A stretch of DNA of 64,000 nt from Microlunatus sagamiharensis (GCF_900105785.1 NZ_LT629799.1:2790001-2854000); one strand, 5' to 3'; shown: positions 47,411 through 57,742, counted from the stretch's first letter. Notes: generated from the sequence alone by a model not told the origin. Numbers and translations are program-made.

Positions 47411-48369
47411 CAGGCGTAGAACACCTTCCGCTCGAGGAAGCCGAACTGGAACGCCGTGATCGCGAGGACCACGACGAGCAGCACGATCGCCTGGGCCGAC
47501 CCGGCCCCGAAGTTGGAGTTGTTGTTGGCGAAGGCGACGTCGTAGATCGAGTAGACGAGCGTCTGGGTGGACCGGTCGGGCCCGCCTCGGGTGAGGATGT
47601 GGATCTGGCCGAAGCTCTGCAGCGCCTGGACCGTCCCGGTCACCGCGAGGAAGAACAGCTGCGGGCTGATCAGCGGCAGCACCACGCCCGTCTGCAGCCG
47701 CAGCCCGGACGCCCCGTCGAGGCGGGCGGCCTCGAGGACGTCGTCGGGCACCGCGCCGAGCCCGGCGGACAGGACGAGCAGGTTGTAGCCGACCTGCATC
47801 CACACCGAGGTGATGGCGACCGACAGCAGCGCGGTGGAGGGTTCGGTGAGCCAGCCCACCGGCCCGGCCCCGAGGTAGGACAGCAGGCCGTTGACCACCC
47901 CGGTCGCCGGGTTGAGCATCACACCGAACACCACGGCGGCGGTCGCGACGGAGAACGCGAACGGCAACGCGAAGGCGGTGCGGAAGAACTTGAGGCCCCG
48001 GATCCGGTTCGACAGCAGCAGCGCGAGCACCAACCCGATCAGCATGCTCGGGATCACCGTCAGCAGGACGAAGCCGAAGGTCACCAGCAGCGTCTTGCCG
48101 AAGCCGGCGTCGGTGAAGAGGTCGGCGTAGTGCTCGAAGCCGACGAAGCCGCTCGGGCGGCCGAAGAGGTCGCTGCGCTGGAAGGACAGGTAGAACGAGC
48201 GCGCGAGCGGGAAGAAGAAGAACGCGCCGAAGACCACCAGCGCCGGGATGAGATACGCGAACGCGCCCCAGCTCTCCCGGCCGTGGGCCCGCCGTCGCCC
48301 GGAGCGGTCCTCGGTCGGGCCGGACGGGTCCGGGGAGACGTCCTCGGGCGTACGGACGGCCGTGCTCAC
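47410..48369 (-). CDS. ABC sugar permease, MalF/UgpA type
   Basis: 319 residues from GTG 48369. Cytosolic N-terminus of about 30 residues, six helices, EAA loop LEAARLDGASGLRLQTGVVLP. First gene of the importer operon. No ATPase gene is present on either side, so the system presumably shares a multitask ATPase such as MsiK encoded elsewhere. Confidence 0.9.
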   Translation of the reverse strand: MSTAVRTPEDVSPDPSGPTEDRSGRRRAHGRESWGAFAYLIPALVVFGAFFFFPLARSFYLSFQRSDLFGRPSGFVGFEHYADLFTDAGFGKTLLVTFGFVLLTVIPSMLIGLVLALLLSNRIRGLKFFRTAFALPFAFSVATAAVVFGVMLNPATGVVNGLLSYLGAGPVGWLTEPSTALLSVAITSVWMQVGYNLLVLSAGLGAVPDDVLEAARLDGASGLRLQTGVVLPLISPQLFFLAVTGTVQALQSFGQIHILTRGGPDRSTQTLVYSIYDVAFANNNSNFGAGSAQAIVLLVVVLAITAFQFGFLERKVFYA

Positions 48370-48399
48370 GGCCGGTTCCCGCCACAGGAGGAGATCTGC

Positions 48400-48427
48400 G
48401 TCACTGCAGTCACGTCCGTGACGTTAC
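48400..48427. promoter_or_regulatory. Operator-like cluster upstream of the sugar ABC operon
   Basis: GTCAC, GTCAC, GTGAC and GTTAC in a row, including the palindrome GTCACG-TC-CGTGAC (48409-48422); 31-58 nt upstream of the permease GTG. Probably a sugar-responsive repressor site; regulator not in the window. Confidence 0.5.
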
Positions 48428-48514
48428 ACCGCACCCTCCACCGCGGCGGGCACGTCGGAGGGGACCCGGGCCCGCCCGGGGCCGGCCGGTCCCGTCCGAC
48501 GTGCGCGCCTGGGC

Positions 48515-48871
48515 TCAGTCCGCCGGCGGGGCGTACAGCTGCAGGTCGTTGCCCTCGGAGTCGCGGAACGGCGCGATCCGGCCCCACGGGTGGTCGCTGA
48601 TGCCGCCCGGGAAGGTGATGCCCTCGCCCTCCAGGCGCCCCACCTCGGCGTCGATCCCGCCCTCGGGAGTGAAGGTGATCACCGCGCCGCCCTCGGCGTG
48701 GCGCGCGGTCTCCTCGCGGGCGTTGAGCCCGATGGTGAGGTTGCCGGCGTCGACCTCGCTCCACTCCGGCGTCTCCTTGGTGACCTGCAGCCGCAGGGTC
48801 TCGCCGTAGAAGCGCTTCGCCCGGTCCATGTCGTCCACGGGCACCCACACGGTGGCGACTGACTTCGCCAT
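48515..48871 (-). CDS. VOC (glyoxalase/bleomycin resistance) family protein
   Basis: 118 residues. One VOC module pair: VATVWVPVDDMDRAKRFYGETL start, central GLNAREETARHAEGGAV, C-terminal GRIAPFRDSEGNDLQLYAP with the metal-type Glu position as Gln/Asp-rich FRDSEGN. Activity unspecified: lyase, dioxygenase or binding protein. Monocistronic. Confidence 0.85.
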   Translation of the reverse strand: MAKSVATVWVPVDDMDRAKRFYGETLRLQVTKETPEWSEVDAGNLTIGLNAREETARHAEGGAVITFTPEGGIDAEVGRLEGEGITFPGGISDHPWGRIAPFRDSEGNDLQLYAPPAD

Positions 48872-48986
48872 GGTTCCTCCTCGGTTCTCGATCGGTGTTC
48901 TGGAGGAAGTTTGCCCAGCGGGGCGGGCGTCACACACCGGGAGCCGTGCAGGCCGCTGACGACTCTCCGCCGCGGCCCCTCCTACA

Positions 48987-50192
48987 TCACGGACGCAGGA
49001 GCACCTCGACCACGGCAGGGGCGTGGAAGCGCCGCCCGTACGCAGCACCCTCGCGTACCGGGGCAAGGACGTGGAGGCCAACGAGCGTGGCCACGAGGGT
49101 GTTGGCTCGGGCGTAGCCGACGTCGAGCTCGGCGGCGGCCTGCTTAACGGTGAACGACGTTCTGGACACCGCGAGGTCCACGAGCTTCAGGGCCGTCGCC
49201 GAACGCAGGGACGAGGCTCCGACCTGCACGAGGAGCTCGTCACGGACCGAGAGCAGCCGGAGCATCTGCCGGTGCGTGTCGACGGCCGACGCCTCGAGCC
49301 CCGCACCGAAGAACGCGACCCAGCGGTCCCAGTCGCCGTGCGCGCTCACCGCGAAGAGGGCGTCGTAGTACGCGGTCCGACGTGCCTCGAACCAGGGCGA
49401 CACGCTGAGCGTCGGCTCCGAGAGCACCCCCTCCGTCAGCAGCTGCATCACGACGAGCAGCCGCCCGACACGACCGTTGCCATCGAAGAAGGGGTGCAAC
49501 GCCTCGAACTGGTAGTGCGCCATCGCCGTGGCGACGACGGGGTCGATGTCCTCGCCGTGATCACGGTTCACCCACGCGAGCAGGTCTCGGACTCTCGCCT
49601 CGAGGTCCTGGCCCGGTGGGCTCGGTATGAATCGAGCTGCCCGGACGGGCGGGTCGGAGTGCGACGCGTCCTGCCGCCGACCGATCACGACCTGCTCTCC
49701 CCTGAATTGGCCTGGCCACTTCTCCGCGCTCGGCGTCCCGTGCACGAGGACGCCCTGGAGGTTCGTCAGCAGCCCAGGGGTGAGCGGTCGTCCGTCGGCC
49801 AGCCACGCGAACGCCTGCTCGGCCATCGTCAGATAGTTCAAGATCTCTCGGAGGTCGGTCGTCTGCGGCTCGTCCTCGTCAGCGGCCAGCACCTCGACCA
49901 GCGGGGCGTACGTGCCCTCGAGCGCCGACGTGCTCTGCGCCTCGCGACGGAGGACCGGACGACGCAGCAGGGTCGGGTTCGCCAGCTGGCGAGCCGTGCT
50001 GTCCAGGCTGGCCAGCGCCGCGCGAGCGCGGGCGACCTGGCGATAGGTGGCGCCGCACAGGAACGGCTCCTGATCAGGGAGCGGGTGAGCCGCGAAGGCC
50101 ACGTGCTCCCAGGGCCCCAGCCGAGGGTCCGTGCCCGTGATCGGGACGAGGACGCCTGTCATCCGCGACTTGTCGAACATTTCCCTGAGCAC
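48987..50192 (-). CDS. Fic family AMPylator-like protein
   Basis: 401 residues from GTG 50192 (ATG 50180 also possible). The Fic core motif is HPFFDGNGRVGR (His 233 to Arg 244), intact for nucleotidylation. N-terminal inhibitory helix TSALEG (88-93) fits (S/T)xxxE(G/N), so activity is probably auto-inhibited as in class II Fic proteins. The last about 80 residues look like a winged helix (FTVKQAAAELDVGYARANTLV), the common Fic/DUF4172-HTH form. Gene and upstream gap are less GC-rich than neighbours, suggesting acquisition. Confidence 0.9.
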   Translation of the reverse strand: MLREMFDKSRMTGVLVPITGTDPRLGPWEHVAFAAHPLPDQEPFLCGATYRQVARARAALASLDSTARQLANPTLLRRPVLRREAQSTSALEGTYAPLVEVLAADEDEPQTTDLREILNYLTMAEQAFAWLADGRPLTPGLLTNLQGVLVHGTPSAEKWPGQFRGEQVVIGRRQDASHSDPPVRAARFIPSPPGQDLEARVRDLLAWVNRDHGEDIDPVVATAMAHYQFEALHPFFDGNGRVGRLLVVMQLLTEGVLSEPTLSVSPWFEARRTAYYDALFAVSAHGDWDRWVAFFGAGLEASAVDTHRQMLRLLSVRDELLVQVGASSLRSATALKLVDLAVSRTSFTVKQAAAELDVGYARANTLVATLVGLHVLAPVREGAAYGRRFHAPAVVEVLLRP

Positions 50193-50284
50193 ATTTACAC
50201 ACTAAGGCCCGATCAGAATCATTTGGCCAGACCGAATGGTTGTTCACAGGACATCGGCGCAGAAGTCTGCTGCACCACGACCTC

Positions 50285-50290
50285 TAGCCT
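50285..50290 (+). promoter_or_regulatory. Putative -10 box of the EamA gene
   Basis: TAGCCT, 6 nt before GTG 50297. Confidence 0.5.
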
Positions 50291-50296
50291 GAGCCG

Positions 50297-51184
50297 GTGC
50301 TGTTCGTCGTCCTGGCCGGGGTGTCGGGGCTCGTCTGGGGCGTCGGCGACTTCGCGGGCGGCAAGGCGACGCAGCGGGCGGGCGCGCTGCCGGTCGTGCT
50401 GGTCTCCAAGCTGGCGAGCCTGCCGCTGCTCGCGCTCTCCCTGCTCCTGCTGTCCAGCACGCCGGACGGCGCGAGCCTGGGCTGGGGTGCCCTCGCCGGG
50501 ATGTTCGGCGCCTTCGGGGTCGTCGTCTTCTACGCGGCGCTGTCGGGCGGGGCGATGACCGTCGTCGCCCCGATCACCTCGGTCACCTCGGCCGCGATCC
50601 CGGTCGTGGTCGGGCTCGTCGGCGGCGAGCGGCCGAGCCCGGTGTCGCTCGTCGGCGTGGTCTGCGCGCTGGTCGCGATCGCCCTGGTCAGCCTCGCGCC
50701 GCCGAGGCCCGGCACGACGTCGCTCGTCACCGGACGCCTGGTCGCCATGGCGGTCGCGGCCGGCGTGGGCTTCGCGCTGTTCTTCGTGTTCCTCGCCCGC
50801 GCCAACGAGGCGGCGCCGGGCGGCGACGCCGGGCTGTGGCCGATCGGGAGCGCCCAGCTCGCGGCGCTCGGCGTCTGCGCGGCGCTCGTCGCGGCGACCC
50901 GTGCCCGTCCGGCGCTGGTGCCCGGCAGCGGCACCTGGCCCCGCGGGCGCGCCCTGGCCTGGGCGTGCGTCGCCGGACCGTTCGACATGTCGGCGAACGC
51001 GCTCTTCCTCGTCGCCACGCGCTACGGCGACCTCAGCCTGGTCGCGCCCCTCGCGGCGCTCTACCCCGTCACCACCGTGCTGCTCGCCCTCGCCGTCGAC
51101 GGCGAGCGGCTGCGCGCCCTCCAGGTGGTCGGGCTCGCCCTCGCCCTCGCGGCGCTGCTGCTGGTGAGCGGCCCGTTAGGCTGA
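50297..51184 (+). CDS. EamA/DMT superfamily transporter
   Basis: 295 residues, about ten hydrophobic helices in two homologous halves, with the DMT-like start VLAGVSGLVWGVGDFAGGKATQRAG and SVTSAAIPVVVGLVGGERP closing the first half. Drug/metabolite exporter or importer; substrate unknown. GTG start without a Shine-Dalgarno sequence. Confidence 0.88.
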   Translation: MLFVVLAGVSGLVWGVGDFAGGKATQRAGALPVVLVSKLASLPLLALSLLLLSSTPDGASLGWGALAGMFGAFGVVVFYAALSGGAMTVVAPITSVTSAAIPVVVGLVGGERPSPVSLVGVVCALVAIALVSLAPPRPGTTSLVTGRLVAMAVAAGVGFALFFVFLARANEAAPGGDAGLWPIGSAQLAALGVCAALVAATRARPALVPGSGTWPRGRALAWACVAGPFDMSANALFLVATRYGDLSLVAPLAALYPVTTVLLALAVDGERLRALQVVGLALALAALLLVSGPLG

Positions 51185-51252
51185 GACGGACAGGCGGCAG
51201 GGGCCGCACGGAGCGGGTCGTGGAGACCCGTGGCAGACGGGATGATCGCGGC

Positions 51253-52539
51253 GTGGACGTGTCCGTCGACTACCCGCGCCGTGTCGCCATGGTCAGCCTG
51301 CACACCTCCCCGCTGGCCACCCCGGGCGTCGGCGACGCCGGCGGCCTCAACGTCTACGTGGCCGAGGTCGCCCGCCGGCTCGCCGAGCGCGGCCTGCACG
51401 TCGACGTCTTCACCCGCGACGACGGCACGGCGCCCGCCGAGGTCGTCGAGGTCGACGACAACCTGCGCGTGCTCCACGTCCCCGCGGGCCCGCGCGGGCC
51501 CGTCGCCAAGGAGGACCTGCCGGACCTGGTCCCGGAGTTCTCCGACCGTCTCGAGTCGGTGGCGTCGGCGTACGACCTCGTGCACAGCCACTACTGGCTG
51601 TCGGGGATGGTCGGGCTCGCCCTGCGCCGCAGCCACGGGCTGCCGCTGGTCCACACGATGCACACGATGGCGCGGGTCAAGAACGGCAGCCGCCCCTCCG
51701 GCGGGGTGACCGAGCCCGACCTGCGCGCGCTCGGGGAGTCGCAGGTCGTCTCCGGCGCCGAGGTCCTCACCGCGAACACCGAGGACGAGGCGGCCGACCT
51801 CGTCCGCGCGTACGGCGCCCGTCCCGACCAGGTCTCGGTCGTGCCGCCGGGCGTCGACCTGCACACCTTCCACCCCTGCGACCAGCAGGAGTCGCGCGAG
51901 CTGCTCGGCGTCGCCCAGGACGCGCAGGTGGTGCTCTTCGTCGGGCGGATCCAGCCCCTCAAGGCGCCCGACGTCCTGATCCGCGCGGTCGCCCGGCTCC
52001 TCGAGCGCGAGCCCGCCCGCCGCCGGCACCTCCGGCTCATCGTCATCGGCAGCGCGAGCGGGCCGGACGCCGGCTGGTCCGGCACCCTGGCCCCGCTGGC
52101 CGAGCAGCTCGGCGTCGGCGACGTGGTCGAGTTCCGTCCGCACGCGGAGCGCTCGGAGCTCTTCCGCTACTACTGCGTCTCCGACGTCGTCGGCGTCCCG
52201 TCCTACAGCGAGTCGTTCGGGCTCGTCGCCCTCGAGGCCCAGGCCTGCGGGCGTCCCGTGGTCGCCACCGACGTCGGCGGGCTGCGCCACGCGGTCCGCG
52301 ACTCCCACACCGGTCGCCTCGTCGACGGCCACGACCCCGACGACTGGGCCGACATGCTCGCCGAGGTCCTCGACCACCCGGCCGAGCGCGTCCGGCTCGG
52401 GGCGAACGCGGCGGCGCACGCGTCGAGGTTCAGCTGGTCGACCACCGCGGCCGCGACGCTCGAGGCGTACGGCGACGCCCTTCGCGTGGCCCGGCGGCGC
52501 TCGTTCATCACCGGCGCCTGGTTCGAACGAGGTAGGTAG
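51253..52539 (+). CDS. mshA: D-inositol-3-phosphate glycosyltransferase (mycothiol synthesis)
   Basis: 428 residues from GTG 51253, preceded by a GATGAT box at 6 nt. GT4/GT-B fold: HTSPLATPGVGDAGGLNVYV (about 17-36) is the MshA hallmark, HSHYWLSG, TANTEDEAADLV, VPPGVDL, FVGRIQPLKAPDVLI, VPSYSESFGLVALEAQACG with the catalytic E-x7-E. It couples UDP-GlcNAc to inositol-3-phosphate, the first step of mycothiol synthesis, which marks the organism as an actinobacterium. Confidence 0.93.
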   Translation: MDVSVDYPRRVAMVSLHTSPLATPGVGDAGGLNVYVAEVARRLAERGLHVDVFTRDDGTAPAEVVEVDDNLRVLHVPAGPRGPVAKEDLPDLVPEFSDRLESVASAYDLVHSHYWLSGMVGLALRRSHGLPLVHTMHTMARVKNGSRPSGGVTEPDLRALGESQVVSGAEVLTANTEDEAADLVRAYGARPDQVSVVPPGVDLHTFHPCDQQESRELLGVAQDAQVVLFVGRIQPLKAPDVLIRAVARLLEREPARRRHLRLIVIGSASGPDAGWSGTLAPLAEQLGVGDVVEFRPHAERSELFRYYCVSDVVGVPSYSESFGLVALEAQACGRPVVATDVGGLRHAVRDSHTGRLVDGHDPDDWADMLAEVLDHPAERVRLGANAAAHASRFSWSTTAAATLEAYGDALRVARRRSFITGAWFERGR

Positions 52540-52644
52540 GGACGTCGCGACGCTAGACGCGCCGTCAGCCGGCACGGTGCGCGTCGGGCAGGCCCGAGCC
52601 CACCGAGGACCGCCGAGCTCGCGAGCGGGGCGCAGACAGGGCGC

Positions 52645-55611
52645 CTACTCCTCCCAGAAGACGCGGTCGACGACCTGGCGGGCGCGACGGGTGACGCGGC
52701 GGTAGTCGGCGATCAGGTGGGAGGACTCCCCCGGGCCGTAGCCGAGGAGCTCGGCGAGGGCGGCGAGCTCGCGGTTGTCGGAGGGGATCGAGTCCGAGGC
52801 GCGGCCGCGCATCAGCATGATCGAGTTGCGGATCCGGCTCGCGAGCAGCCAGGCCTCCTCGAGCTGGCCGGCGTCGAGCGGGTCGATGAGCCCGGCGTCG
52901 CGGGCCGCGCGCAGGGCGACGACCGTCTGCGTCGAGCGCAGCTGCGGCAGCCGGTGCGCGTGCTGCAGCTGCAGGGTCTGCACCGTCCACTCGACGTCGG
53001 CGAGACCGCCCGGCCCGAGCTTGGTGTGCCGCTGCGGGTCGGCGCCACGCGGCAGCCGCTCGGCCTCGACGCGCGCCTTGAGCTTGCGAATCTCGACGAG
53101 CTGGGCGCTGGTCAGCCCCTCCTCGGGCCAGCGGCGCCGGTCGACCTCGGCCATGAGCCCGGCCCCGACGTCGGGGTCGCCGGCCAGGGCGTCGGCACGG
53201 ACGAGGGCCTGCAGCTCCCAGGTCGAGGACCAGCGCTGGTAGTAGTTCCGGTACGCGGCGAGCGAGCGGACCAGCGCGCCGCCCTTGCCCTCGGGCCGGA
53301 GGTCCGCGTCGACCGAGAGCGCCGGGTCAGCCCCGGGCTGGGCCAGCAGCTTGCGCAGCTGCGTGATCACGGCACCGGCGAGGCGTACGGGGTCGGTGGG
53401 CTGCGGACCGTCACCGGTCGTGTCGCCCATGACGAACATCGCGTCGGCGTCCGAGGCGTACGACAGCTCGCGCCCGCCCCAACGCCCCATCGCGACGACG
53501 GCGATCGGAGGCACCGGCTGGTCGGCGTTGGCCCGCAGGGTCTCCAGCGTGGCGTGGACGGTGGCCGAGACGAGGTCGGTGAGCGCCTCCCCGACCTGCA
53601 GCACGTCGACCTCGCCGAGCAGGTCGGCTGCGGCGATGCGGAACAGCTCGCGGCGCCGGATCGCCCGGACGGCCTCGACGGCGGCGGCGCTGCTCGACTG
53701 CCGCCGGGCCGCGGCGAGCATCTCGCTGCGGACGTCGGCCAGCGGCCGCGGGCGCAGGTGCTCCTCCTCGGCGAGCATCTGCACGGTCTGCGGTGCGCGC
53801 AGGAGCAGCGAGACCGCGTACCGGCTGCTGGCCAGGATCTTCGCGAGCCGCTCGGCCATGGCGCCCTCGTCGCGCAGCGCCCGGAGGTACCAGGGGGACG
53901 AGCCGAGCGCCTCGGAGACCTGGCGGAAGGCGAAGAGCCCGGCGTCGGGGTTCGGCGCCTCGGCGAACCAGCCGAGCATGGCCGGGAGCAGCTGGCGCTG
54001 GATGCCGGCCTGACGGCTGACGCCCTGGCTGAGCGCGGCGATGTGGCGCAGCGCGGCGGCCGGGTCGTCGTAGCCGAGGGCCTGCAGCCGGTCCTCCGCG
54101 GCACGGGTGGTCAGGCGCAGCTCGCTCGTGGGGATGCGCGCGACGGCCTCGAGCAGCGGGGAGTAGTAGAGCCGCTCGTGCAGCCTCCGCACCGAACCGG
54201 CGACGTTGCGCCAGGTGGAGACCAGCTCGGTCACCGGGTCGGGGTAGCCGAGCGAGCGCCCGATGCGGCGCAGGTCCTCCTCCGACTCGGGCAGCACGTG
54301 CGTGCGGCGCAGGCGGAAGAGCTGGATCCGGTGCTCGAGGACGCGCAGGAACCGGTACGCCAGCCCCAGCGTCTTGCCGTCCTCGCGACCGACGTAGCCG
54401 CCGTCCACGAGGGCCTTGAGCGCGGGCAGCGTCGCGCCGACGCGCAGCGACTCGTCGACGCGGCCGTGCACGAGCTGGAGCATCTGCACGGAGAACTCGA
54501 CGTCGCGCAGGCCTCCCTCCCCCAGCTTCAGCTCGCGGCCGGCGTCGCGCGCCGGGATGTGGGCGACGACGCGGCGCCGCATCGCCTGGGTGTCGTGGAC
54601 GAACCCCTCGCGCTCGGCGGCGCGCCAGACGTACGGGGTGACGAGGTCGACGAACTCCCCGCCGAGAGCGAGGTCGCCGGCGGCGGGCCGGGCCTTGAGC
54701 ATCGCCTGGAACTCCCAGGTCTTGGCCCAGGTGGAGTAGTACTTCGCGTGGCTCGACAGGGTGCGGACGAGCTGGCCCGCCTTGCCCTCCGGCCGCAGCG
54801 CGGCGTCGACCTCCCAGATCGTCCCCGCGGCGGTGTGCGCCGAGCAGATCCGGGTCATCTCGGCGGCCATCCGCGTGGCCAGGCTGATCGCGCGCTCGTT
54901 CTCGACGACCGGGCGCCCCTCGGCGTCGCGGACCGGCTCGGCGACGAAGAGGACGTCGACGTCGCTGAGGTAGTTCAGCTCCTGCGCGCCGGTCTTGCCG
55001 AGCGCGACGACGGCCAGCCGCGTGCTCGCCGCCTCCGGCCCGGCCTTGGCCCGCGCGATGGCCAGGGCCGCCTCGAGCGTCGCGTCGGCGAGGTCGGACA
55101 GCTCGTCGGCCACGCCGTCGACCGCCTCGATCGGCTCCGGCGCGCAGAGGTCGCGGGCCGCCACGCGCAGCAGGGCCGCACGGTAGGCCAGCCGCAGCCC
55201 GTCGCCCACGAGGTCGGTGGCCACGGGCACGTCGGCGGCCGGGTCGGCGCCGACCGCGAGGAGCAGCTCGCGGCGGAGGTCGGTCGCCGTCGTCCGGCGG
55301 AGCGGCCCGTCCAGGGCGTCGACGAGCTCGGGGTGGGAGACGAGGTGCTGGCCGAGGGCGACGCTCGCCCCGAGCACCGGCACGAGGTGCCCGGCGAGCT
55401 CGGGGTCGTCGACCAGCCGGTCGAGCAGGCCCGGGTCGGCGTCGTCGAGACGGTCGAGCGAGGTCAGCGTGAGGTCGGGGTCGGCCGCACGGACGACGAC
55501 GTCGAGCAGGCGCAGCTGGTGCTGGGTCCACGACGCGACCCGCCGGCTGGCCGTCTCGGCGTCGGTGAAGCCACGACGCGCGAGCGCCCCCTGCGCCGTC
55601 TCGGTCCTCAC
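52645..55611 (-). CDS. glnE: Bifunctional glutamine synthetase adenylyltransferase/deadenylylase
   Basis: 988 residues from GTG 55611, full length. Two nucleotidyltransferase domains: N-terminal half with [12 protein letters not shown]-terminal half with [11 protein letters not shown]; each is followed by [16 protein letters not shown] and [11 protein letters not shown] or [11 protein letters not shown]. Adenylylates and deadenylylates the Tyr of GlnA (42011). Lies between glnA and glnA2 as in other actinobacteria. Confidence 0.96.
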   Translation of the reverse strand: MRTETAQGALARRGFTDAETASRRVASWTQHQLRLLDVVVRAADPDLTLTSLDRLDDADPGLLDRLVDDPELAGHLVPVLGASVALGQHLVSHPELVDALDGPLRRTTATDLRRELLLAVGADPAADVPVATDLVGDGLRLAYRAALLRVAARDLCAPEPIEAVDGVADELSDLADATLEAALAIARAKAGPEAASTRLAVVALGKTGAQELNYLSDVDVLFVAEPVRDAEGRPVVENERAISLATRMAAEMTRICSAHTAAGTIWEVDAALRPEGKAGQLVRTLSSHAKYYSTWAKTWEFQAMLKARPAAGDLALGGEFVDLVTPYVWRAAEREGFVHDTQAMRRRVVAHIPARDAGRELKLGEGGLRDVEFSVQMLQLVHGRVDESLRVGATLPALKALVDGGYVGREDGKTLGLAYRFLRVLEHRIQLFRLRRTHVLPESEEDLRRIGRSLGYPDPVTELVSTWRNVAGSVRRLHERLYYSPLLEAVARIPTSELRLTTRAAEDRLQALGYDDPAAALRHIAALSQGVSRQAGIQRQLLPAMLGWFAEAPNPDAGLFAFRQVSEALGSSPWYLRALRDEGAMAERLAKILASSRYAVSLLLRAPQTVQMLAEEEHLRPRPLADVRSEMLAAARRQSSSAAAVEAVRAIRRRELFRIAAADLLGEVDVLQVGEALTDLVSATVHATLETLRANADQPVPPIAVVAMGRWGGRELSYASDADAMFVMGDTTGDGPQPTDPVRLAGAVITQLRKLLAQPGADPALSVDADLRPEGKGGALVRSLAAYRNYYQRWSSTWELQALVRADALAGDPDVGAGLMAEVDRRRWPEEGLTSAQLVEIRKLKARVEAERLPRGADPQRHTKLGPGGLADVEWTVQTLQLQHAHRLPQLRSTQTVVALRAARDAGLIDPLDAGQLEEAWLLASRIRNSIMLMRGRASDSIPSDNRELAALAELLGYGPGESSHLIADYRRVTRRARQVVDRVFWEE

Positions 55612-55714
55612 GGGGGAGATCGTACGGACGCACGCGCCGTCCTCGGGGGCGTCGCGTAACGTCGGGGCGCCCCGGGACGCCTCGCCGGGGCGGAGCCCCG
55701 AGGAGGACCAGGCC

Positions 55715-56425
55715 GTGGTGCGGACCCGCCGGACGCCGAGCGAGGCGCTGGTCGACCAGGGCCGGCAGCTGCTCGGCTGGTTCGCCGACCTCGACGACGC
55801 CGACGCCTCGCGACCGACGGTCCTCGAGGGCTGGGACGTGCACGCGGTGCTGGCCCACCTCGACCTCGGCCTGCAGCGGACCGCCGGCGGGCTGGGACCG
55901 GAGCCCGGCTCGGCGGAGGGGTCGCGGCAGCGGGCGCTCGAGCACGCCGACCGGTTCGCGTACGGCGCGCTGCTCGACCGCGTGGACGAGGCGCTCGAGC
56001 GGCTCGACGGCGCCCCGCTCCCACCCGACGTGGTCGGTCCCGCGGTGGTGGAGCTCGTCGTGCACGCCGACGACCTGACCCGCTCGCTGCCGGACCGCGA
56101 CCCCGCACCCCAGGCGAAGCCGGCGATCGGCGTCGCCTGCCGCGCCCTCGCCGGCGTGCTGGAGACGCGCTACCCGGGACGCTCGGTGGAGGTGCGCGTC
56201 CCGCCGCACGCCGCGGTGCAGATCTCCGTGCTGCGCGACGGCCGTCTCGACCCCGGTCCGACGCACACCCGGGGCACGCCGCCGAACGTCGTGGAGACCG
56301 ACGCGACGACGTTCCTGCGGATGGCGACCGGGCGCACGACCTGGGCCGACGCGCTCGCCTCGGGGAAGGTCGCGGCCTCCGGCCTGCGCGCCGACCTGAG
56401 CGAGATGCTCCCGCTCACCACCTAG
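55715..56425 (+). CDS. Mycothiol-dependent maleylpyruvate isomerase-like / sterol-carrier family protein
   Basis: 236 residues from GTG 55715 with GAGGAGGACC upstream. N-terminal DinB/MDMPI-like helices ([30 protein letters not shown] with the metal-type His, [15 protein letters not shown]) and a C-terminal SCP2-like domain (about 150-236). Likely binds mycothiol or a hydrophobic ligand; reaction unknown. Divergent from glnE. Confidence 0.78.
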   Translation: MVRTRRTPSEALVDQGRQLLGWFADLDDADASRPTVLEGWDVHAVLAHLDLGLQRTAGGLGPEPGSAEGSRQRALEHADRFAYGALLDRVDEALERLDGAPLPPDVVGPAVVELVVHADDLTRSLPDRDPAPQAKPAIGVACRALAGVLETRYPGRSVEVRVPPHAAVQISVLRDGRLDPGPTHTRGTPPNVVETDATTFLRMATGRTTWADALASGKVAASGLRADLSEMLPLTT

Positions 56426-56499
56426 ACGACGCCGGTCCCCGAAAACGTCTCGGAAAACACCGACATGCCGTTGTCGCCCCGGCCGACGACGGTGGGGGC

Positions 56500-56925
56500 A
56501 TGACCGACACGACCGTCCTGCCCGAGACCCCGCAGCCCGAGACCACGCAGCCCGCCACCACCGCCCGCCGCTCGCTCGACCGGTGGCTGACCATGTGGAA
56601 CGGCGACGGGGCCCTCGCGCACGTCCTCTGCGCCGAGGACTTCCGCATCCACTTCGCCGTGACCGAGCGCGACGGCTCCACCCCCGCCGACGACATCCGC
56701 ACCGCCGAGGACTTCGCCCGCTACCTCGCCTGGTGGCACCGCGAGCACGCAGGCACCGTCTTCACCGCGGTCGCCGACGCGATCGACGGCGACCACGGTC
56801 GCCTGCTGTGGGACGTCGAGGCGGACGGCGCCGTCGCGGGCGGGGTCGACGTCTTCGACTTCGCCGAGGACGGGCGGGTGAGCCGGGTCTGGTCGGTCGG
56901 CGGTCAGCGGAGCATGCGGAGCTGA
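56500..56925 (+). CDS. NTF2/SnoaL-like protein
   Basis: 141 residues. Thr/Pro-rich first 22 residues, then a single SnoaL-type domain (RSLDRWLTMWNGDGALAHVL, EDFRIHFAV, GGVDVFDFAEDGRVSRVW). Could be a small isomerase/hydrolase or a binding domain. Lies 40 nt upstream of a WYL regulator and is probably its partner; the gap 56426-56499 contains CGACA-TGCCGT-TGTCG as a weak operator candidate. Confidence 0.7.
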   Translation: MTDTTVLPETPQPETTQPATTARRSLDRWLTMWNGDGALAHVLCAEDFRIHFAVTERDGSTPADDIRTAEDFARYLAWWHREHAGTVFTAVADAIDGDHGRLLWDVEADGAVAGGVDVFDFAEDGRVSRVWSVGGQRSMRS

Positions 56926-56965
56926 ACCACCGCACCCGGCTCCCGCTGCTGCCAGGCTGGGCTTC

Positions 56966-57742
56966 GTGAAGAAGGCCGAGCGGCAGTACGCCCTCGTCGA
57001 CCTGCTGCGCGGCGCGCGGCGGCCCTGGTCCGCCGCGCGCCTCGCCGCCGAGCTCGAGGTGTCCTCGCGCACGATCGAGCGCGACATCGTCTCGCTCCAG
57101 CTCGCCGGCGTGCCCGTGTACGCGACCCCGGGCGTGACGGGCGGCTACGCGATCCTGCGCGAGTACTCGCTGCCGCCGCTGAACCTCTCCGCCACCGAGT
57201 CCCTCGCCGTGCTGGCCGGCCTCGCGCTGCTCGACTCCTCGCCCTACCGCAGCGCTGCCCGCCGCGCACGGGCGAAGGTCACCGCGGTGATGAGGGACGC
57301 GGACCGGCCGGTCGTGCAGGGACTGCTCGAGACCGTACGGGTGATCGACTTCAGCGAGCCCGACGCCGGCGCGGTGCCGCTGAGCATCCTGTCCGACGTC
57401 ATCGGCGCCCGGCGGGTCGTGCGCCTGACCTACGTGGGCGAGCCCGACGGCGACGGTCGGCCCGGGCCCGTCACGGTCCGCGACGTCGAGTCGATGGGGC
57501 TGCTGCGGGCGGCCGACGCATGGCTGCTGGTCGGGTGGTGCCGGCTGCGCGACGCCGTCCGCGGCTTCCGCGTCGAGCGGATCACCGCGCTCGAGATCCT
57601 GGACGAGACCGCCCCGCACCGCGACCCGGCCCTGCTCGACGCCGACCTCGCCCGGTGGCCGAGCCGGAGCCTCGCCGAGCGCGCGCCGGACCCGCAGGAC
57701 CGGCGCCGACCGGGACCTCCGAGGTCGTCAGAGGACGGGTAG
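56966..57742 (+). CDS. WYL-domain HTH transcriptional regulator
   Basis: 258 residues from GTG 56966. DeoR-like HTH (LVDLLRGARRPWSAARLAAELEVSSRTIERDI in parts, residues 8-45), then the WYL domain (about 135-225: ARRVVRLTYVGEP, VESMGLLRAADAWLLVGWC, FRVERI). WYL regulators sense nucleotides or small ligands. Its 3' end overlaps glnA2 by 15 nt, convergent. Confidence 0.9.
   Translation: MKKAERQYALVDLLRGARRPWSAARLAAELEVSSRTIERDIVSLQLAGVPVYATPGVTGGYAILREYSLPPLNLSATESLAVLAGLALLDSSPYRSAARRARAKVTAVMRDADRPVVQGLLETVRVIDFSEPDAGAVPLSILSDVIGARRVVRLTYVGEPDGDGRPGPVTVRDVESMGLLRAADAWLLVGWCRLRDAVRGFRVERITALEILDETAPHRDPALLDADLARWPSRSLAERAPDPQDRRRPGPPRSSEDG

Noticed and set aside
48400-48427. PhoP box at the UgpB-like operon
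   Set aside because: A phosphate link would suit a glycerol-3-phosphate importer, but the repeat period is about 9 nt and the units do not fit the 11-nt PhoP direct repeats.
52717-55659. 980-codon plus-strand frame opposite glnE
   Set aside because: glnE is full length with both catalytic domains; the antisense product has no recognisable fold.
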